A stretch of DNA of 64,000 nucleotides, taken from the NCBI GenBank assembly GCA_964353855.1, contig CAYGWX010000001.1:155989-219988 (forward strand), written 5' to 3'. Origin of the DNA: CAYGWX01 sp964353855 [NCBI: uncultured bacterium]. GTDB lineage: Bacteria > Edwardsbacteria > CAYGWX01. The notes below the pieces were generated by a model. The model did not search any database. It saw only the letters and a list, made by a program, of their open reading frames with translations, and was not told the origin of the DNA. The position numbers and the translations under genes were made by a program. Position 1 is the first letter of the stretch, and each line of letters begins with the position of its first letter. Below are positions 50,944-60,030 of the stretch, in pieces.

Positions 50944-52955
50944 GTAATGGTGGAGGAGGAATGAGGCCGGGATCGAGGAGGCCCATGCCGGGAAAGGGGC
51001 CCAAGCCCGAAACCCCGCGGCGGATGCCTGGGCGGGCGATCCTCCTCTGGTTGGGTCTGTTCCTGTTGACCTTTGCGGTCTACAACTACTGGATCGTGCA
51101 GCGGAACGCGCCACAGGAGATCAGCTACTCCCGGTTCCAGCAGGAAGTCAACGGGGGAAACATAAGGGCCGTGAAGTTCGTGGAAAAAGAAATCGGGGGC
51201 GCGTTCATCGTGCCCGTGGACGTACTGGTCAAGGACCGGATGGTGAAGGCCATCAAGTTCAAAACCTATCTGCCCACCGAAGATCCTGAACTGGTCAAGG
51301 CCTTGCTCGCCAAAGGGGTGCAGATCGAGGCCCAACCGGCGTCCATCAACACCTGGTGGAACATCCTTCTGAACCTCCTGCCCTGGGTGGGGATCGGCAT
51401 TCTGTATTTCTTCTTCATTCGGCAGATGCAGGCCGGGCCGAGAAACTTATTCTCTTTCGGGAAATCAAAGGCCCGGCTCCTGTCCGAGGACAAACAGCGG
51501 GTCACGTTCAACGACGTGGCCGGGGCCGATGAGGCCAAACAGGAGCTCAGGGAGATCATCGAATTCCTGAAGGAGCCCAAGAAGTTCCAGCGGATGGGTG
51601 CGAAGATCCCCAAAGGCGCCCTGCTTTTGGGGCCTCCGGGGACCGGGAAGACCTTGATGGCGAGGGCCGTGGCCGGGGAAGCCGGGGTGCCGTTCTTCTC
51701 GATGAGCGGCTCGGACTTCGTGGAGATGTTCGTGGGCGTGGGGGCCTCGCGGGTAAGGGACCTCTTCGAGCAGGGCAAGCAGAACGCCCCCTGCATCATC
51801 TTCATCGATGAGATCGATGCCGTGGGTCGTCACCGGGGAGCCGGTCTGGGCGGGGGACACGACGAGCGGGAGCAGACCCTGAACCAGCTTCTCGTGGAGA
51901 TGGACGGGTTCGGGACCAACGAGGGAGTCATCATCCTGGCGGCCACGAACCGGCCGGATGTCCTGGACCCGGCTTTGTTGCGTCCCGGTCGTTTCGACCG
52001 CATCATCGTGGTGGACCGGCCGGATGTGGTCGGTCGGGAGGGCATCTTCAAGGTGCACCTCAAGAAGGTCCCCATTTCGCAGGACGTGGAGGTCAAGGTC
52101 CTGGCTCGCGGGACGCCGGGCTTCTCCGGGGCAGATATCGCCAACATGGTGAACGAAGCCGCTCTCCTGGCGGCGCGCAGGAACCACGACAAGGTCCTGA
52201 TGGAGGACCTGGAGGAGTCCAAAGACAAGGTGATGATGGGCGCGGAGCGGAAAAGCCTGATCATCACCGAGGAGGAAAAGAAACTCACCGCCTACCACGA
52301 GGCCGGACACACCCTGGTCTCCAAATTGATCCCCAATATGGACCCGATCCACAAGGTGACCATCATCCCGCGTGGAAGGGCCCTTGGCCTGACCCAGGCC
52401 CTGCCGATCGACGAGAAGCACAATTACTCCAAGACATACTGTGAGAACCAGCTCGCCTTCATGCTCGGGGGAAGGGCCGCGGAGAAGATCGTGTTCAACG
52501 AGCTTTCCACCGGCGCCGGGAACGACATCGAGCGGGCCACGGCCCTGGCCCGGAAGATGGTCTGCGAGTGGGGGATGAGCGACGCCCTGGGGCCGCTGAC
52601 CTTCGGCAAGAAGGACGAGGAGATCTTCCTGGGCCGGGAGTTCGGGATGCACCGCGATTTCAGCGAGGCCACCTCCGAGGTCATCGACCGGGAGATCCGC
52701 GGGATCGTGGAGAAAGCCCACGAGCGCGCGGAAAAGCTTCTCCGAGAACGCCTCGACAACCTCCATGCTTTGGCCACTGCCCTCCTGGAGCGGGAGTGCC
52801 TGGATGGAGACGAGGTCGACCGGTTGATGCGCGGCGAAACACTTCCCCCCAAAATGCATCAGGAGGCCGAGCAGGCCGAGTCCCAGCCCGAGGTCAAATC
52901 GGCTCCCCAGACTGTTCCGACTCCTCAAATCAAGCCGGCTCCTCAGGGGACCTAA
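50940..52955 (+). CDS. ftsH: ATP-dependent zinc metalloprotease FtsH
   Basis: 671 aa. Basic/proline-rich N-terminus; helices at ~32-52 and ~140-158 enclosing the periplasmic domain; AAA+ module with Walker A GPPGTGKT (Lys237), Walker [11 protein letters not shown] and second-region-of-homology [21 protein letters not shown]41 protease with H453EAGH457. The central pore motif reads [18 protein letters not shown]-terminal ~40 residues are a low-complexity Pro/Gln tail. Quality control of membrane proteins. Translationally coupled to hpt (ATGA). Confidence 0.96.
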   Translation: MSNGGGGMRPGSRRPMPGKGPKPETPRRMPGRAILLWLGLFLLTFAVYNYWIVQRNAPQEISYSRFQQEVNGGNIRAVKFVEKEIGGAFIVPVDVLVKDRMVKAIKFKTYLPTEDPELVKALLAKGVQIEAQPASINTWWNILLNLLPWVGIGILYFFFIRQMQAGPRNLFSFGKSKARLLSEDKQRVTFNDVAGADEAKQELREIIEFLKEPKKFQRMGAKIPKGALLLGPPGTGKTLMARAVAGEAGVPFFSMSGSDFVEMFVGVGASRVRDLFEQGKQNAPCIIFIDEIDAVGRHRGAGLGGGHDEREQTLNQLLVEMDGFGTNEGVIILAATNRPDVLDPALLRPGRFDRIIVVDRPDVVGREGIFKVHLKKVPISQDVEVKVLARGTPGFSGADIANMVNEAALLAARRNHDKVLMEDLEESKDKVMMGAERKSLIITEEEKKLTAYHEAGHTLVSKLIPNMDPIHKVTIIPRGRALGLTQALPIDEKHNYSKTYCENQLAFMLGGRAAEKIVFNELSTGAGNDIERATALARKMVCEWGMSDALGPLTFGKKDEEIFLGREFGMHRDFSEATSEVIDREIRGIVEKAHERAEKLLRERLDNLHALATALLERECLDGDEVDRLMRGETLPPKMHQEAEQAESQPEVKSAPQTVPTPQIKPAPQGT

Positions 52956-53009
52956 ACGGACGAATTTAAGGGTTAGGTTCAAGGAGGAAGGAGAACAGGC
53001 AAAAAACCA

Positions 53010-53573
53010 GTGGACCTTAAGAAGATAAAGCAGGGCGTCCGGCTTCTCTTAGAGGGGATGGGGGAAGACCCGGAACGGGAGGGATTGGCTGATACCCCGG
53101 CCCGGATCGCTGAGATGTGCGAGGAGATCTTTGCCGGGGTCGGAAGAGACCCTCGGGAGAAGATCAAGACCTACCAGGCCCAGAACCGGGACGAGATGAT
53201 CCTGGTCAAAGACATCCCGTTCTACTCCGTGTGCGAACACCACCTCCTGCCCTTCTTCGGCAAAGCCCATATCGCCTATATCCCCAAAGAGAATAAGGTC
53301 ACGGGCTTCGCGGCCCTGGTGCGGGTCGTGGAGACCCTGGCCAAGCGGCCGCAGTTACAGGAACGTCTGACTACGGAGATCGCGGATGTCATCGTGGACG
53401 CCCTGAACCCCCGCGGCGTGCTGGTGGTCATCGAGGCCGAGCACCTTTGTCTGACCATGCGCGGGGTCAAAAAGCCTGGGGCGCTGACTCTGACCTCAGC
53501 CGTGCGGGGTGCGATGCGCGAGAAAAGCGCGACCAGGGCGGAAGCTTTCGCCCTGATCAAGAGCGAGCGGTAA
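53010..53573 (+). CDS. folE: GTP cyclohydrolase I
   Basis: 187 aa, GTG start at 53010. Converts GTP to dihydroneopterin triphosphate, first step of folate synthesis. Zinc ligands Cys75 and His78 in CEHHLLPFFGKAHIAYIP and Cys147 in EHLCLTMRGV; GLAALVRVV-type helix reads GFAALVRVVETLAKRPQLQERLT. AAGGAGGAAGGAG lies 16-28 bases upstream, further than usual. folP lies 2.8 kb downstream, beyond an AT-rich insertion. Confidence 0.95.
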   Translation: MDLKKIKQGVRLLLEGMGEDPEREGLADTPARIAEMCEEIFAGVGRDPREKIKTYQAQNRDEMILVKDIPFYSVCEHHLLPFFGKAHIAYIPKENKVTGFAALVRVVETLAKRPQLQERLTTEIADVIVDALNPRGVLVVIEAEHLCLTMRGVKKPGALTLTSAVRGAMREKSATRAEAFALIKSER

Positions 53574-53812
53574 CGAATCATGTGCGGCTGATATTTTTGC
53601 GTAGCTCATAAACGACAGATATTTATACGCATGACAGAAAGAAATCACTCGGCGAAATTATTTGTCCTTAAGATTATCCCAGCCGACTGACAAGAACGGG
53701 ATTAACAACCTAGGTATTCTATCCCGTCATTACGGGGGCTACACAACATTCGTCAATCTAAGAGTAATAAGAAATTCCGAACCCCTCATTTACAAATCGA
53801 AGGTTTAGAGAC

Positions 53813-54856
53813 ATGATGGAAATGCTAAAATCAAATCAAAGACTTTGGGAGTTGTTTACTAAAAAAGAAGAATACGAGCCTCCGCTATTTGATCAATATC
53901 AAAGATTCCCTTATTACTTATCAGAGCACAGAAATATTTTCGAACCGAAGACCTCAATTTTTCTAATCCAAAATGGCCTAAAAGTCAAATATCCCAACAA
54001 CAAGAAATTTGCAGTTTGTTTAACCCATGACATAGACATTGTTTATTTCTCAATATTAAGAATGGCTTATACAGTAGCACAGACATTGCGAAAACGGCAA
54101 ATGAGTAGATCTTTGAAGATATTGCTGAGCGGCGTAAATAAGAGATTTAATCCTTTATGGAATTTCACCCAAATTATGGATTTAGAGGATAAGTACGGTG
54201 CAAAATCAAGCTTTTATTTATTGGCATTAGACAAATATGATTTGGATTTCAATTATAACATTGATAGGTTAAACGAAGAGTTAAGAAATATTATTGATAA
54301 CGGTTGGGAAGTTGGCTTGCATGGGGGGCGTAAAGCATATAACAATTCAAATGAAATGAAAAAAGAGAAGGAAAGATTGGAAAAGGTTATCGGGAAGAAA
54401 GTCGTTGGATATAGAAATCATTGTTTGACATTTAAGGTGCCAAAAACATGGGAACTGCTAAATGAAGCTGGTTTTAAATACGATGCAACGTTTGGGTATG
54501 CAGATTGTGTGGGATTTAGAAATGGAATGTGCCATCCTTTTAAACCCTTTAACCTGAACACAAACAAGTACATCAATATTCTGGAAATTCCTTTAACTAT
54601 TATGGATGGTACATTGGTTGATTATATGCGGTTGGATATTAAAAATTCGTGGGACATTATAAAACGGCTTATTGATACTGTTGAAAGACATGGAGGTGTT
54701 ATAACCGTTCTATGGCATAACACATATATGGTTGATGAGATGTTAGAGCTTTATGAAGAAATATTAAAGTATTGCCATAACAATAATGCATGGATGACAT
54801 CCGGGTTAGAGATATGGGAATGGTGGAATGGCAATAAATATTTAGAAGGATATTGA
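53813..54856 (+). CDS. Polysaccharide deacetylase-like protein
   Basis: 347 aa. NodB/CE4-like fold: FAVCLTHDIDIVYF (His72, Asp73, Asp75), then SSFYLLALDKYDLDFNY, NGWEVGLHGGRKAYN, and a late ITVLWHNTYMVDE. The substrate set matches bacterial proteins that deacetylate surface polysaccharide or capsule precursors. It is strongly AT-rich (AT-ending codons, many AAA/TTA) compared with everything around it. With the next gene it forms an island between folE and folP, so it is probably acquired. No clear ribosome-binding site. Confidence 0.8.
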   Translation: MMEMLKSNQRLWELFTKKEEYEPPLFDQYQRFPYYLSEHRNIFEPKTSIFLIQNGLKVKYPNNKKFAVCLTHDIDIVYFSILRMAYTVAQTLRKRQMSRSLKILLSGVNKRFNPLWNFTQIMDLEDKYGAKSSFYLLALDKYDLDFNYNIDRLNEELRNIIDNGWEVGLHGGRKAYNNSNEMKKEKERLEKVIGKKVVGYRNHCLTFKVPKTWELLNEAGFKYDATFGYADCVGFRNGMCHPFKPFNLNTNKYINILEIPLTIMDGTLVDYMRLDIKNSWDIIKRLIDTVERHGGVITVLWHNTYMVDEMLELYEEILKYCHNNNAWMTSGLEIWEWWNGNKYLEGY

Positions 54857-55065
54857 GTAATAGGAGGGTTTTAATTGCTGATGTAGGTTATTAACTCACA
54901 TTAGGAGCATAAGGAGTCTATGGAAGAGGCGCATTGGTATAATTGCGAGCCCGCCTTCTAAATATTCGCAGTCTTTTTATTCGAAATATTGTTAAGAAAG
55001 TCTTATCTAACTCACTCTCCGAACAGAGGAGGAGTTTGTACGATTCAAGTTAAAATTATGAAGAC

Positions 55066-56187
55066 ATGCAAGAGAAAATAGTCATGAGTTATAAGTTAAA
55101 TATAAGAGAAATGAGAAGTTCGAATATAGCTGAGATAAATGAAGCACTTTCTACTTATAACACCGCTTATGGGGATAATAGGACTCCTGATCAGTGGATT
55201 TGGGAATATCAGAGCAATTATCCAGATCTTTTTGTATTCACGGTTATCGAAGACAATGGTCGCATAGTCGGGACTCAGGGGATGATTCCAATATACATTA
55301 ACATTAGAGGGAAAAGATATCTTTCTAGCAAGATGGAAAGCAGCTTCCTAAATCCGAAATATCGTGGTGGAACTTTGTTTCAAGAACTTTATGAATATGC
55401 AGGGTCTCTATGTAACGCAAAAAATATGTGTTGTATATGGGGATACACATCTGTGGTTAAGGTGTGGAGAACCAAACTTCGATTTTCCGTTTACGAGAAT
55501 AGTATGTATAATTCCATTTTAATTCTAAATCTTAGAAATGCTTTATCTGAGATTCTTAAATCAAAACGGAAGAGGGCCCAAAAAAATGCTATGTTACTTT
55601 TAGGCACGCTCTGTTATTTATATTCTGCATGCAGAATATATTTTAGGTTTCCCAAAAAAATACCAGAGATGAAGTATTTGATCGAACAAAGACTTAGGTC
55701 GATAAACGATCTTGGTATGCTCTATAACCGTTTAAGAGAAAAATATCCCAATTTAATCCATATAGAGCAAGATGAACAATATATTATGTGGCGTATATAC
55801 AACAACCCCAATATTAAATATAAGACCTATTTTGTATATGAAGATGTCCTATTGAGGGGGTATTGCTATGTTAGTAGAAAAGAGAAAAAAACGGCTTCTC
55901 TCACAGATTTTACATTTGAAAGTCCTGAAGTGGGTGCTTTTTTACTACAAAGTCTGCAGGGCATGTGGCGCAAGGAAAAAGTCGGCTTTGTAACCTTTTT
56001 GGGCAATGCGATGAATCCGCTAATGATCACCGTATTTAATTTATTGAAAAGACATGGATTCTTAAAAAAAAGGGCCTCTATGTCTTTTTTCCTCAAGAAC
56101 ATATCATATAAAGATGATGGTCATTTGTATGATATAAGAAATTGGTATGCCGGTGGATTATGGATGGAGGGCTATTCCTCATACTAA
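55066..56187 (+). CDS. GNAT-like acyltransferase, envelope-polysaccharide type
   Basis: 373 aa. The N-terminal half is GNAT-like: REMRSSNIAEINEAL, FTVIEDNGRIVGTQGMIPIYI, then SSFLNPKYRGGTLFQELYEYAG (acetyl-CoA loop R-x-x-G-x-L). The C-terminal half (~190-370) is a second, degenerate GNAT-like unit with YIMWRIYNNPNIKYKTYFVYEDVLLRGYCYV. Such proteins accompany capsule or exopolysaccharide genes. Same AT-rich island as the deacetylase; the 209 bases between them hold nothing I recognise except a possible 13-codon frame at 54920-54961. Confidence 0.7.
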   Translation: MQEKIVMSYKLNIREMRSSNIAEINEALSTYNTAYGDNRTPDQWIWEYQSNYPDLFVFTVIEDNGRIVGTQGMIPIYINIRGKRYLSSKMESSFLNPKYRGGTLFQELYEYAGSLCNAKNMCCIWGYTSVVKVWRTKLRFSVYENSMYNSILILNLRNALSEILKSKRKRAQKNAMLLLGTLCYLYSACRIYFRFPKKIPEMKYLIEQRLRSINDLGMLYNRLREKYPNLIHIEQDEQYIMWRIYNNPNIKYKTYFVYEDVLLRGYCYVSRKEKKTASLTDFTFESPEVGAFLLQSLQGMWRKEKVGFVTFLGNAMNPLMITVFNLLKRHGFLKKRASMSFFLKNISYKDDGHLYDIRNWYAGGLWMEGYSSY

Positions 56188-56338
56188 ACGGTGAAAATAC
56201 AGTGTTTGGAACTTTACGTTTGCTTCGCGACCTTGCCCTTCGGGTCATATCATAGGCGGATAAGCGGATCGCTTCGTTGTACTCGCTCACTCAAATGCTC
56301 GGCTACGCCTCGCACTTCGCATATTCGCCTGCCGTTAA

Positions 56339-57202
56339 ATGCTCAATGTTAAAATTGGAATGAACGGTTTCAAGCTTCGTCTGCGGGACAGGGTGCTGGA
56401 TCTCTCCACCCGGACCCTGATCATGGGGATCCTGAACGTGACCCCGGATTCTTTCTCGGACGGAGGGCTTTTTTTTAATGCTCAGGAGGCCGTCCTCCAC
56501 GGGGTTCGGATGGTGGAGGAGGGTGCGGATATCCTTGACATCGGAGGAGAGTCCACCCGGCCGGGCTCGGAGCCGGTGTCCCTGGAAGAAGAGTCGAGGC
56601 GGGTGCTTCCGGTGATCGAAGGGCTGGCCAGACGGGTTAAGGTGCCTCTCTCCATCGATACCACCAAATCGCAGGTGGCGGAGAGGGCCCTGGAGGCCGG
56701 GGCCGCGCTCGTGAACGATACCAGCGGGCTTCAGGACGATCCCCGGATCTCCACGGTGGCCGCGAAGAACGGAGCGGCCCTGGTCCTGATGCACCGCAAA
56801 GGAGCGCCCAAGGTGATGCAGGCCGATCCCCGCTACGCTGACCTGACGGGGGAGATCCTCGCCTTCCTTCGAGATGGCATCCGGGTGGCGCAGGACGCCG
56901 GGGTGGGGGAGGATCAGATTGCCGTCGACCCCGGGATCGGATTCGGGAAAACCCTGGAGCACAACCTCTACCTCTTGAAACATCTGACGGAGTTGTCCGT
57001 GCTGGGAAAGCCGATCCTGATCGGGCCTTCCCGGAAATCCTTTATCGGCAGGATCCTGAACCTGCCGGTGGAGGAGCGGCTGGAGGGGACAGCCGCGGCG
57101 GTCGCCGCGGCTGTCCTAAACGGGGTGGCGTTGGTCCGGGTGCACGATGTCAAAGAAATGGTTCGAGTGGTTCGGGTGGCCGATGCAATTCGCCGTGCCT
57201 GA
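56339..57202 (+). CDS. folP: Dihydropteroate synthase
   Basis: 287 aa. Joins p-aminobenzoate to the pterin for folate. Motifs: GILNVTPDSFSDGG (pterin/Mg site), DILDIGGESTRPGSEPVSLEEE (loop 2), PLSIDTTKSQVAERALEAGAALVNDTSG, IAVDPGIGFGKTLEHN, GPSRKSFIG (substrate Lys/Ser), and a final VRVHDVKEMV. Starts at 56339 or 56360; the latter (MNGFKLRLRD) is also plausible and no ribosome-binding site decides. Separated from folE by the AT-rich island. Confidence 0.94.
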   Translation: MLNVKIGMNGFKLRLRDRVLDLSTRTLIMGILNVTPDSFSDGGLFFNAQEAVLHGVRMVEEGADILDIGGESTRPGSEPVSLEEESRRVLPVIEGLARRVKVPLSIDTTKSQVAERALEAGAALVNDTSGLQDDPRISTVAAKNGAALVLMHRKGAPKVMQADPRYADLTGEILAFLRDGIRVAQDAGVGEDQIAVDPGIGFGKTLEHNLYLLKHLTELSVLGKPILIGPSRKSFIGRILNLPVEERLEGTAAAVAAAVLNGVALVRVHDVKEMVRVVRVADAIRRA

Positions 57203-57203
57203 G

Positions 57204-57956
57204 ATGTTTTCATTTATCCAATTCCGCTGGCTGGACCTCCTGGACATCCTGGTCGTGTCCTTCGTGGTCTACCGTCTGTTCCTGCTGATGAAAGGGACCC
57301 GGGCGATCCAGATGTTCGTGGGACTCGTGGTCCTCCTCCTGGTGGCCTTTCTGGCCCAGCTCTGGCAGATGGAGGGCGTCACCTGGATCGTGGGAAGCTT
57401 CAAGGCCCTGTGGATCGTGGCCTTCGTGATCGTGTTCCAGCCGGAGATCCGGGGGGCCCTGGCGCAGTTGGGGCGAAACCGCTGGGTGGGGCCGTTCCTG
57501 CGGGGTCGGAGCCGGGTCCTGGATGAGGTCATGCAAGCCGTGGAGGGGATGATGAAACGAGGGATCGGAGCGATCATCGCCTTCGAGCGCGACACCGGAC
57601 TCAAGAGCTATATCGACACCGGGACCAGGATCGACGCCAGCGTCACCGCCGAGCTCCTGAACACGATCTTCACCCCCCTCACCCCCCTGCACGACGGGGC
57701 GGTGATCATCCGGGGGGAGACCATCGCTGCCGCGGGGTGCGTCCTGCCCCTGTCCCAGGATCAAAGCCTGCCCCACGCTCTGGGCATGAGGCACCGGGCG
57801 GCCCTGGGCCTGGTGGAGGAATCGGACGCCGTGGCCGTGGTGGTTTCGGAGACTTCCAAGCACGTCTGCCTGGCCTCGGACCAGAAGCTTTACCACGACC
57901 TCCCCTTGTCCGACCTGCGCAGCCAGCTGGCCGTGCTCCTGCACATTAAGGCTTGA
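57204..57956 (+). CDS. cdaA: Diadenylate cyclase CdaA
   Basis: 250 aa from the ATG at 57204, chosen because CdaA proteins open close to F.RWLDLLDI; upstream in-frame ATGs lie inside folP. Makes c-di-AMP from two ATP. Three N-terminal helices (LLDILVVSFVVYRLFLLM, IQMFVGLVVLLLVAFLAQ, ALWIVAFVIVFQPEIRGAL), then the DisA_N domain with D164-G-A (LHDGAVII) and R196-H-R (GMRHRAALG). Begins one base after the folP stop. CdaR and GlmM genes, often next to cdaA, are absent. Confidence 0.93.
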   Translation: MFSFIQFRWLDLLDILVVSFVVYRLFLLMKGTRAIQMFVGLVVLLLVAFLAQLWQMEGVTWIVGSFKALWIVAFVIVFQPEIRGALAQLGRNRWVGPFLRGRSRVLDEVMQAVEGMMKRGIGAIIAFERDTGLKSYIDTGTRIDASVTAELLNTIFTPLTPLHDGAVIIRGETIAAAGCVLPLSQDQSLPHALGMRHRAALGLVEESDAVAVVVSETSKHVCLASDQKLYHDLPLSDLRSQLAVLLHIKA

Positions 57957-57964
57957 ATTCGAAT

Positions 57965-58996
57965 ATGCCGGAAGCCAACCCCAAGGTGAGTGTGGTCATC
58001 CCTCACCTTTTGGGAGAGGAAACTCTTTCGGCCTGTCTGGCATCTTTAAGGAAGAGCGTCTTTCGGGATTACGAAGTCCTGCTCGTGGACAACGGCTCCA
58101 CAGACCACAGCGTTTCCCGGGCCCGGGAGAGGTTCCCGGAGGTCCACGTCGTTTCCCTGAAGACGAACCGGGGGTTCGCCGGGGGGTGCAACGCCGGGAT
58201 TCGCGAGGCTCGGGGAGAATACGTCTTCCTCTTCAACGATGACGCCGAGGTCACGCCGGAATGCCTGGAACGGCTCGTCCGGACCGCGGATTCCGATCCC
58301 CGGACCGCGGCCTGCCAGCCCAAGATTTTGAACTGGAAGGAGAGGAGCCGGTTCGACTACGCAGGGGGGGGCGGCGGACTCCTCGATCTTCTGGGCTATC
58401 CCTTCTGCCTGGGGCGGGTCTTCGAGCACCTGGAGGAGGACCGCGGGCAGTACGACCAGGGCCGCGAGGTCTTCTGGGCCAGCGGGGCCGCCGGCCTGTT
58501 CAGGCGGAAGGCGATCCTCGAGACCGGGCTCCTGGACGAGGCTTTCTTCGCCCATATGGAGGAGATCGACCTCTGCTGGAGGCTACACCTGGCCGGGTAT
58601 TCCGTTTGTTCCGTCCCCTCGGCGGTGGTCTTCCACCGGGGAGCGGCGACCCTTGGGAAAGGGACCTATCGGAAGCTTTACCTGAACCACCGCAACAACC
58701 TGATCATGCTCCTAAAGAACTGGGGGCTACGGGCGTTGCTGTGGAGGTTTCCCCTCCGTCTGGGGCTGGAAGGCGTCACGTTCCTGCGCTCCCTCTTCGT
58801 CGGAGAATGTGACCGGATGCGGGCCATCGTGGCCGCGGAATTCTACCTCCTGTTTCACCCTGTGAAGCTCCTCCGGATGAGGGCTTCGGCCCAGAAGGTG
58901 CGGCGGGTTCCCGATGCCAGGGTGTTCGCGAAGATGTACCGCGGGCTGCTGCCCTGGAAACATTTCATCCGGAAACGAAAGGCGATATCGGGGTGA
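57965..58996 (+). CDS. Glycosyltransferase family 2 (rhamnosyltransferase-like)
   Basis: 343 aa from ATG 57965 (MPEANPKVSVVIPHLLG). GT2 motifs: VLLVDNGSTDHSV, TNRGFAGGCNAGIREARGEYVFLFNDDAEV (DxD-like), then a metal/acceptor block ASGAAGLFRRKAILETGLLDEAFFAHMEEIDLCWRLHLAGY (EEiDLcWR), typical of the WbbL/rhamnosyl group. The C-terminal ~70 residues are amphipathic and basic, likely membrane-associated. Starts eight bases after cdaA; overlaps the methyltransferase by four bases (GTGA). Confidence 0.9.
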   Translation: MPEANPKVSVVIPHLLGEETLSACLASLRKSVFRDYEVLLVDNGSTDHSVSRARERFPEVHVVSLKTNRGFAGGCNAGIREARGEYVFLFNDDAEVTPECLERLVRTADSDPRTAACQPKILNWKERSRFDYAGGGGGLLDLLGYPFCLGRVFEHLEEDRGQYDQGREVFWASGAAGLFRRKAILETGLLDEAFFAHMEEIDLCWRLHLAGYSVCSVPSAVVFHRGAATLGKGTYRKLYLNHRNNLIMLLKNWGLRALLWRFPLRLGLEGVTFLRSLFVGECDRMRAIVAAEFYLLFHPVKLLRMRASAQKVRRVPDARVFAKMYRGLLPWKHFIRKRKAISG

Positions 58997-59946
58997 ACGG
59001 CATCGTTTTCGAGCAGGTCCCCTGCGGCCTCTGCGGCTCCCTGAAGTCCAAGCCCTTTATTAAAGCCAGGGATCCATTGGGAATCTCGGAGGCGGACTTC
59101 ACGGTCGTGCGTTGCGGGGAGTGCGGCCTGGCCTATCAGAACCCCCGCCCGACGTTGGAGGCCCTGAAATCCTTTTATCCCGAGGGGTACTGGTGGGGGG
59201 AGAAGAAGCCTGGGCTCCTGTCCGGCATCGAGGAAGGGTACCGTAGGGGTCTTCTGCGCAAGGAACTCTCCCTCCTCGTCCGGAAACTTCCCAGAGGCTC
59301 CCGGATTCTGGATGTGGGCTGCGGGCAGGGGGACATGCTCCTCCTCCTCAGGGAGGCGGGCTACGAGGCCTGCGGGGTGGAGAACGCCGAGAGCGCGGGT
59401 CGCTTCGCCAGGGAGAAGCGCGGGCTGGACGTCCATATCGGAGACCTGGAAACCGGCCCTTACGGAAGCGGGAGCTTCGATGCCGTGGCGTTCTTCCACG
59501 TGCTCGAGCATCTCGCGGACCCTCTCTCGGCCCTGACCCGGGCACAGGGATTGCTCAAAACGGCCGGATGGCTCCTCATCCAGTGCCCGAACATCGAGAG
59601 CGCGCAGTTCAAGCGCTTCGGGTCGCGCTGGCTGCACCTCTCGCTTCCCCAGCACCTCTTCCATTTCGCCCCGGAGACCCTGGGGAAGCTCCTCGGCAAG
59701 GCCGGGTTCCGCCTGGAAGCGGTGGGGCACCTCTCGCTGCGCATGAACCCGATGTCCGCGGTGCTCTCCCGGCACCCGGGCCTCATCCCCTGCGTGTTCC
59801 CGGCGGCCGGGGGGGGGAAGGGAAGCACGATGGTCCAGAAAGGCCTGTATCTTCTGCTGACGGTTCTGGCCCGCCCCAGGGTGCGCTTGGAGTCCTGGCT
59901 CCGCGAGGGGGCGACCCTCACGGTCCTGGCCAGAAAAATCGATTAG
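58993..59946 (+). CDS. Class I SAM methyltransferase with N-terminal zinc ribbon
   Basis: 317 aa, GTG start overlapping the GT2 stop. A zinc-ribbon-like N-terminus: Cys11/Cys14 (CGLC) and Cys41/Cys44 (CGEC), then GLAYQNPRP, and a class I methyltransferase domain with ILDVGCGQGDMLLLLREAGYEACGVE and VAFFHVLEHLADPLSAL. This architecture is common among sugar or surface-glycan methyltransferases. Context with GT2 supports a role in glycan modification. Confidence 0.88.
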   Translation: MNGIVFEQVPCGLCGSLKSKPFIKARDPLGISEADFTVVRCGECGLAYQNPRPTLEALKSFYPEGYWWGEKKPGLLSGIEEGYRRGLLRKELSLLVRKLPRGSRILDVGCGQGDMLLLLREAGYEACGVENAESAGRFAREKRGLDVHIGDLETGPYGSGSFDAVAFFHVLEHLADPLSALTRAQGLLKTAGWLLIQCPNIESAQFKRFGSRWLHLSLPQHLFHFAPETLGKLLGKAGFRLEAVGHLSLRMNPMSAVLSRHPGLIPCVFPAAGGGKGSTMVQKGLYLLLTVLARPRVRLESWLREGATLTVLARKID

Positions 59947-60030
59947 AAAATGAGCCGGTTTGAACCGGAAAAAGATGACGTTCGTTATTCCGAAATCTGA
60001 GATCATCAACGCGGAGGGCTTTCTTCTGAC

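Noticed and set aside
53574-56338. Transposon or prophage origin of the AT-rich island
   Set aside because: No transposase, integrase, terminal inverted repeats or target duplication seen.
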